NCBI GenBank assembly: GCA_045638565.1
Contig: JAZUBN010000097.1
Coordinates: 1 to 7,852, forward strand
Length of the DNA stretch: 7,852 nucleotides
DNA from: SIG471 sp045638565
Lineage (GTDB): Bacteria; Bacillota; Clostridia; Oscillospirales; Butyricicoccaceae
Direction: 5' to 3'
Shown: piece by piece, positions 5,297 to 7,852 of the stretch
How positions within the stretch are numbered: position 1 is the stretch's first letter
Layout of the letters: every line of letters begins with the position of its first letter
Translations under genes and position numbers: made by a program
The notes under the pieces: generated by a model
Seen by the model: the letters and a program-made list of their open reading frames with translations, nothing else
The model's database searches: none
What the model was told of the DNA's origin: nothing

Positions 5297-6955
5297 TTAA
5301 ATCTCCTCGCCAAACTGGATGATACTTGCAAAATCATGTGTATAGCGGTGCTTATCTTCAGGAGAAAGAGCAAGGAAGCGTTCAAACAGCTCGAGGCTGA
5401 CGCGGCCTGCGTCAAAGAGGTATCTTGTATATTCATCCTGATCGAAGCCGAACTTCTTCTCAAGCTCTTCAATGCGCTTCATGCCGTAGTAATAACAGTT
5501 GAAGTAGCCCTGCATGCTTTCCTGTGCGCTGACCTGACCTCGTGCTGTTGCTCTGTCGAAGCCGAGTTCATTTACATAGAGATCAACTGCATCCTTGATT
5601 GGTCTGCCGAAATAACGGAGATACATTTCAGCCTTGATGCGGACGGAAGTATGGTGTCTTCTGTACGCAACGAACAATGGATAGAACTGGTCTTCTGCGA
5701 ATACATATTCGAATACGCGTTCAGAGCGGTGCGCTGTGCCTTCTGTGATAGGAATGCTGCGTGCACCAATCTTGATAACTTCAGGAAGAGTATCCACAGT
5801 TGCGCGGATAAACTGAACATGGTGACCTGGATAGCTTTCGTGGATAGCCATCATCTTGATCCAGCCGTCTGTAACCGCTGTATAGTTGAAGTCGTTGACA
5901 TAATATTCGCCGATGAGCGGACGTCTTATTGGGCAGCCTCCGCCGTAGCCACCCCAAGGATATGAATACTTGATCTGTTCAGGGATACCCTTAAGCTCAC
6001 ATGTTTCTTCAGGAAGCGGAACGATCTTACGTGCATTTTCAGCCGCTCTGTCAAGATATTCCTGAGCCTTCTTCATAAGGATGTCAGGATTTTCGAATGA
6101 GCCGGCATACTTGTTGAGGAGGTCATTTACCCCTGCCATTGTTGTAGGCTTTTCGTCAGGAATATCAAGCTTATTGACGATTTCAAAGACTTCTGCACGT
6201 GTCTTTTCAACTTCCTGTTCGTGCCATTCGATAAGTGTATCAAGGTTTACGCCAAGTTCGTTGTGGAGAAGGTCTCTGTAATAGCTTTCTTCAAACTTGA
6301 TGGTATCTTCCTCTGTTGTTTCATTCTTGGCAACTACGCCCTTCTTTGTAAGGATTTCATTTGCCTCTGCCTTCCAGTTTTCAGCGCTCTTGAGAAGTGC
6401 ATTGATGGAATCAACGAGCATCTGCTTCTTGTCTGCATTGAGCGCAGGGAATGTCTTGTCAAGCTCTGTAAGTTCGAACTTAAGAGTTCTGTCCATTGTG
6501 CCGATTGTGAAGATGCATTCCTGGAGATAGAGAGAAGAAACATCATTAAGCCATTCACGGATTCCTGCCCACACTTCTTCCGCCATATTATACTTTGCAA
6601 TAAGAATATCAGCGCGTGTTTCGTCATCACGGCAGTCCTTGCGGCCATATGTCTGGAATGCATATGTAAAGTTGCTGATAGTCTTCATAGGACGGTCAAA
6701 ATAGCCTTTTAAGCTGAGTTTCTGCGCCTGAAGGAAGTTTGATATCTGTTCCTTCATAATGGCAAAAACTTCGTCAGGAGCGCTCAGAAGTTCACATCTG
6801 AACATAAGTGCGTCCAATGTTTTGTACATACGTGCCTTGTTTTCTGCATTTGGTACAAAAATTACCTTTTCAAATGCTCTGCCTCCGCGAAGCTCATCAT
6901 GGAACATTGCGCAGTCCTTATCCAAAAGTCTGTACTTATAAGTAAGCTCTTTCAT
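5297..6955 (-). CDS. DUF885 family zinc-metallopeptidase-like protein
   Basis: A 552-residue cytoplasmic protein; no signal peptide or membrane helix is visible. The C-terminal half carries HESYPGHH (372-379), the signature of DUF885 proteins, which resemble HExxx-type zinc peptidases: two histidines and a glutamate would bind metal and activate water. About 25 residues later comes TEGTAHRSE (404-412), where typical members have EGWALYAE; E405 would be the third ligand. The end (ESMQGYFNCYYYGMKRIEEL) replaces the usual PGQ-type segment, so this is a divergent branch. The N-terminal half is mostly helical and charged. I start at ATG 6955 because AGGAGG (6966-6961) precedes it by five bases. 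An in-frame ATG at 6982 lies inside a TATAAT box and has no ribosome site. It is followed in the same frame by the zinc-ribbon gene. A peptidase role is likely; the substrate is unknown. Confidence 0.88.
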   Translation of the reverse strand: MKELTYKYRLLDKDCAMFHDELRGGRAFEKVIFVPNAENKARMYKTLDALMFRCELLSAPDEVFAIMKEQISNFLQAQKLSLKGYFDRPMKTISNFTYAFQTYGRKDCRDDETRADILIAKYNMAEEVWAGIREWLNDVSSLYLQECIFTIGTMDRTLKFELTELDKTFPALNADKKQMLVDSINALLKSAENWKAEANEILTKKGVVAKNETTEEDTIKFEESYYRDLLHNELGVNLDTLIEWHEQEVEKTRAEVFEIVNKLDIPDEKPTTMAGVNDLLNKYAGSFENPDILMKKAQEYLDRAAENARKIVPLPEETCELKGIPEQIKYSYPWGGYGGGCPIRRPLIGEYYVNDFNYTAVTDGWIKMMAIHESYPGHHVQFIRATVDTLPEVIKIGARSIPITEGTAHRSERVFEYVFAEDQFYPLFVAYRRHHTSVRIKAEMYLRYFGRPIKDAVDLYVNELGFDRATARGQVSAQESMQGYFNCYYYGMKRIEELEKKFGFDQDEYTRYLFDAGRVSLELFERFLALSPEDKHRYTHDFASIIQFGEEI

Positions 6956-6960
6956 AATTT

Positions 6961-6966
6961 CCTCCT
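6961..6966 (-). promoter_or_regulatory. Ribosome binding site deciding the DUF885 start
   Basis: AGGAGG on the minus strand, five bases before ATG 6955. It rules against the in-frame ATG nine codons upstream. Confidence 0.9.
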
Positions 6967-6980
6967 GTGTAAGTAAAATC

Positions 6981-7020
6981 ATTATAGCTTTAGTTTATCA
7001 AATTGTATTAAAAATTGCAA
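6981..7020 (-). promoter_or_regulatory. Probable promoter region of the DUF885/zinc-ribbon unit (two overlapping readings)
   Basis: Reading one: TATAAT (6986-6981) with a weak -35 AATACA (7009-7004), 17-bp spacer. Reading two: TTGCAA (7020-7015) with -10 TAAACT (6997-6992), also 17 bp. Both point towards the DUF885 gene. I cannot choose from sequence alone. The perfect TATAAT favours the first, the better -35 the second. Confidence 0.65.
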
Positions 7021-7065
7021 GAGTGAATATGAAGTTTTGTGGAAAATGATGGATGTATAGTTTAA

Positions 7066-7119
7066 AGGCAGCAATCCCTCCACCGCTGAGGTTGTCCCTC
7101 TCCCTTTAAGCAGGGGAGG
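7066..7119. repeat. GC-rich intergenic hairpin repeat (CCCTCC...GGGAGG type)
   Basis: This noncoding stretch carries CCTCTCC (7097-7103) and GGGGAGG (7113-7119), which pair with one G-U, and a smaller CCTC/GAGG pair just before. Its wording (AATCCCTCC ... CCCTTTAAGCAGGGGAGGC) resembles short dispersed repeats I associate with gut Clostridia. Only one copy lies in the window, so its repeat nature rests on that resemblance. A short T run (TTTTATG) follows on the plus strand, but no plus-strand gene ends here. Confidence 0.5.
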
Positions 7120-7127
7120 CTTTTATG

Positions 7128-7144
7128 ATGTATCTTCGATACAT
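7128..7144. repeat. Short perfect inverted repeat ATGTATC/GATACAT
   Basis: Seven perfect pairs (7128-7134 with 7138-7144) around a TTC loop, lying between the two GC-rich hairpins. No promoter or gene explains it. It may be part of the same composite intergenic element. Confidence 0.4.
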
Positions 7145-7154
7145 TGAATAAGAC

Positions 7155-7178
7155 GGGAGGGCACAGAGACCCTCCCCT
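7155..7178. repeat. GC-rich inverted repeat GGGAGGG/CCCTCCC
   Basis: Seven perfect pairs (7155-7161 with 7170-7176) around an eight-base loop. On the minus strand it reads TAGGGGAGGGTCTCTGTGCC, like the short palindromic units found many times between genes in related genomes. No T tract follows, so it is not a standard terminator. It lies about 25 bp downstream of the tuf terminator. Confidence 0.5.
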
Positions 7179-7194
7179 ACATAATTTTATAAAA

Positions 7195-7228
7195 TGCAAA
7201 AAAGGACCATCCTTGCGGATGGTCCTTG
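7195..7228 (-). terminator. Intrinsic terminator of tuf
   Basis: AAGGACCATCC (7202-7212) and GGATGGTCCTT (7217-7227) form an 11-pair perfect stem with a four-base loop. Read on the minus strand it ends in TTTTTTGC, as expected for a strong terminator after tuf, whose stop is about 35 bases upstream in the transcript. Confidence 0.95.
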
Positions 7229-7262
7229 AATGATTGGCTTTATTTAGTTAAGCAAACCGGAA

Positions 7263-7852
7263 TTATTCTTCGATACCGATAACAACGCCGGAACCAACTG
7301 TACGGCCACCTTCACGGATAGCGAAACGGAGACCGTTTTCGATAGCGATAGGTGTGATGAGTTCAACGTTCATGTCAACGTTATCACCAGGCATGCACAT
7401 TTCTGTGCCTTCTGGAAGTGTGATAACACCTGTTACGTCTGTTGTTCTGAAGTAGAACTGTGGACGGTAGTTGTTGAAGAATGGTGTATGACGGCCGCCT
7501 TCATCCTTGGAGAGGACGTAAACCTGACCCTGGAAGGATGTGTGTGGCTTGATTGTGCCTGGCTTAGCAAGAACCTGGCCACAGTCGATGTCTGTTCTCT
7601 GGATACCACGGAGAAGAGCACCGATGTTGTCGCCTGCCTCAGCATAGTCGAGGAGCTTTCTGAACATCTCGATACCAGTAACAACTGTCTTTCTTGTCTC
7701 CTCACGGATACCAACGATCTCAACTTCGTCGGACATCTTGATCTGGCCACGCTCAACTCTACCAGTTGCAACAGTACCACGACCTGTGATTGTGAAGACG
7801 TCCTCAACAGGCATAAGGAATGGAAGATCAGCCATTCTGTCTGGTGTTGGGA
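7263..7852 (-). CDS. tuf: Translation elongation factor Tu, C-terminal half (5' end outside window)
   Basis: EF-Tu brings aminoacyl-tRNA to the ribosome as a GTP complex in the cytoplasm. The window holds about 196 codons, roughly half the usual 395-400 residues: the end of the linker after the GTPase domain (PTPDR), all of domain 2 (FLMPVEDVFTITGRGTVATG, RGQIK, GDNIGALLRG) and domain 3 (GGRHTPF, YRPQFYFRTTDVTG, GDNVDMNVELI, RFAIREGGRTVGSGVV). It ends at TAA 7265-7263 with no shift or lost motif. The frame runs open past the ATG at 7835, so that codon is internal and not a start. The GTP-binding motifs lie beyond the edge. A strong terminator follows, so tuf is the last gene of its operon. 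Confidence 0.98.
   Translation of the reverse strand, partial: PTPDRMADLPFLMPVEDVFTITGRGTVATGRVERGQIKMSDEVEIVGIREETRKTVVTGIEMFRKLLDYAEAGDNIGALLRGIQRTDIDCGQVLAKPGTIKPHTSFQGQVYVLSKDEGGRHTPFFNNYRPQFYFRTTDVTGVITLPEGTEMCMPGDNVDMNVELITPIAIENGLRFAIREGGRTVGSGVVIGIEE

Noticed and set aside
5297..5965. Plus-strand and other minus-strand frames within the DUF885 gene
   Set aside because: They overlap a complete gene with a family signature and have no ribosome sites or recognisable domains.
6956..6982. DUF885 start nine codons upstream at ATG 6982
   Set aside because: That ATG overlaps a TATAAT box and has no ribosome site, and the AGGAGG would then lie inside the coding region.
7155..7178. GGGAGGG/CCCTCCC hairpin as a terminator
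   Set aside because: No T run follows on either strand, and tuf already has a strong terminator about 25 bp away.
1..7852. Search by eye for tRNA, rRNA, CRISPR, insertion sequence or toxin-antitoxin genes
   Set aside because: No cloverleaf with a CCA end, no regular spaced repeats, no transposase and no toxin-antitoxin pair could be recognised. The zinc-ribbon gene alone does not suggest one.

Overview
The window looks like chromosomal DNA of a low-to-moderate GC Firmicute, most likely a gut Clostridia member of the Ruminococcaceae/Oscillospiraceae type. The support is consensus sigma-A promoters (TTGACA or TTGNNN, 17 bp, TATAAT), strong AGGAGG-type ribosome sites, Rho-independent terminators with T tracts, a yybP-ykoY (Mn2+) riboswitch, a Firmicute-like EF-Tu and GC-rich hairpin repeats between genes. 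I see no phage, transposon, CRISPR or plasmid genes. All annotated genes are on the minus strand except the HtrA-type protease.

Layout. (1) 1-2439, minus: a P2-type cation ATPase of the Ca2+/Mn2+ family, cut off at its C-terminus by the window edge. (2) 2440-2749: its long leader, read from right to left as a consensus promoter, a yybP-ykoY Mn2+ riboswitch aptamer, an overlapping 17-bp intrinsic terminator, a second structured segment closed by a 13-bp helix, and a strong ribosome site. The ATPase is therefore probably a Mn2+-induced Mn2+ (or Mn2+/Ca2+) exporter rather than a plain calcium pump. (3) 2772-4115, plus: a divergent promoter, a tandem direct repeat that may be an operator, and a membrane-anchored HtrA/DegP-type serine protease with one PDZ domain. 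(4) 4129-4154: a shared bidirectional terminator. (5) 4161-4974, minus: a multi-pass membrane protein of the YwaF/TIGR02206 family with its own promoter. (6) 5011-7020, minus: a two-gene unit, a DUF885 zinc-peptidase-like protein followed by a small two-helix membrane zinc-ribbon protein that lacks an obvious start codon, ending in a terminator. (7) 7021-7200: intergenic DNA with GC-rich hairpin repeats. (8) 7202-7852, minus: the 3' part of tuf (EF-Tu domains 2 and 3) and its terminator.

How it fits together: the left half reads as envelope and metal homeostasis, with a riboswitch-controlled exporter back to back with an envelope quality-control protease. The right half is housekeeping or of unknown function. 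I found no clear new multi-gene defence or mobile system. The most interesting items are the second structured element in the Mn2+-riboswitch leader, the one-turn-spaced direct repeat at the htrA promoter, and the unusual start of the zinc-ribbon gene in frame after the peptidase stop codon.
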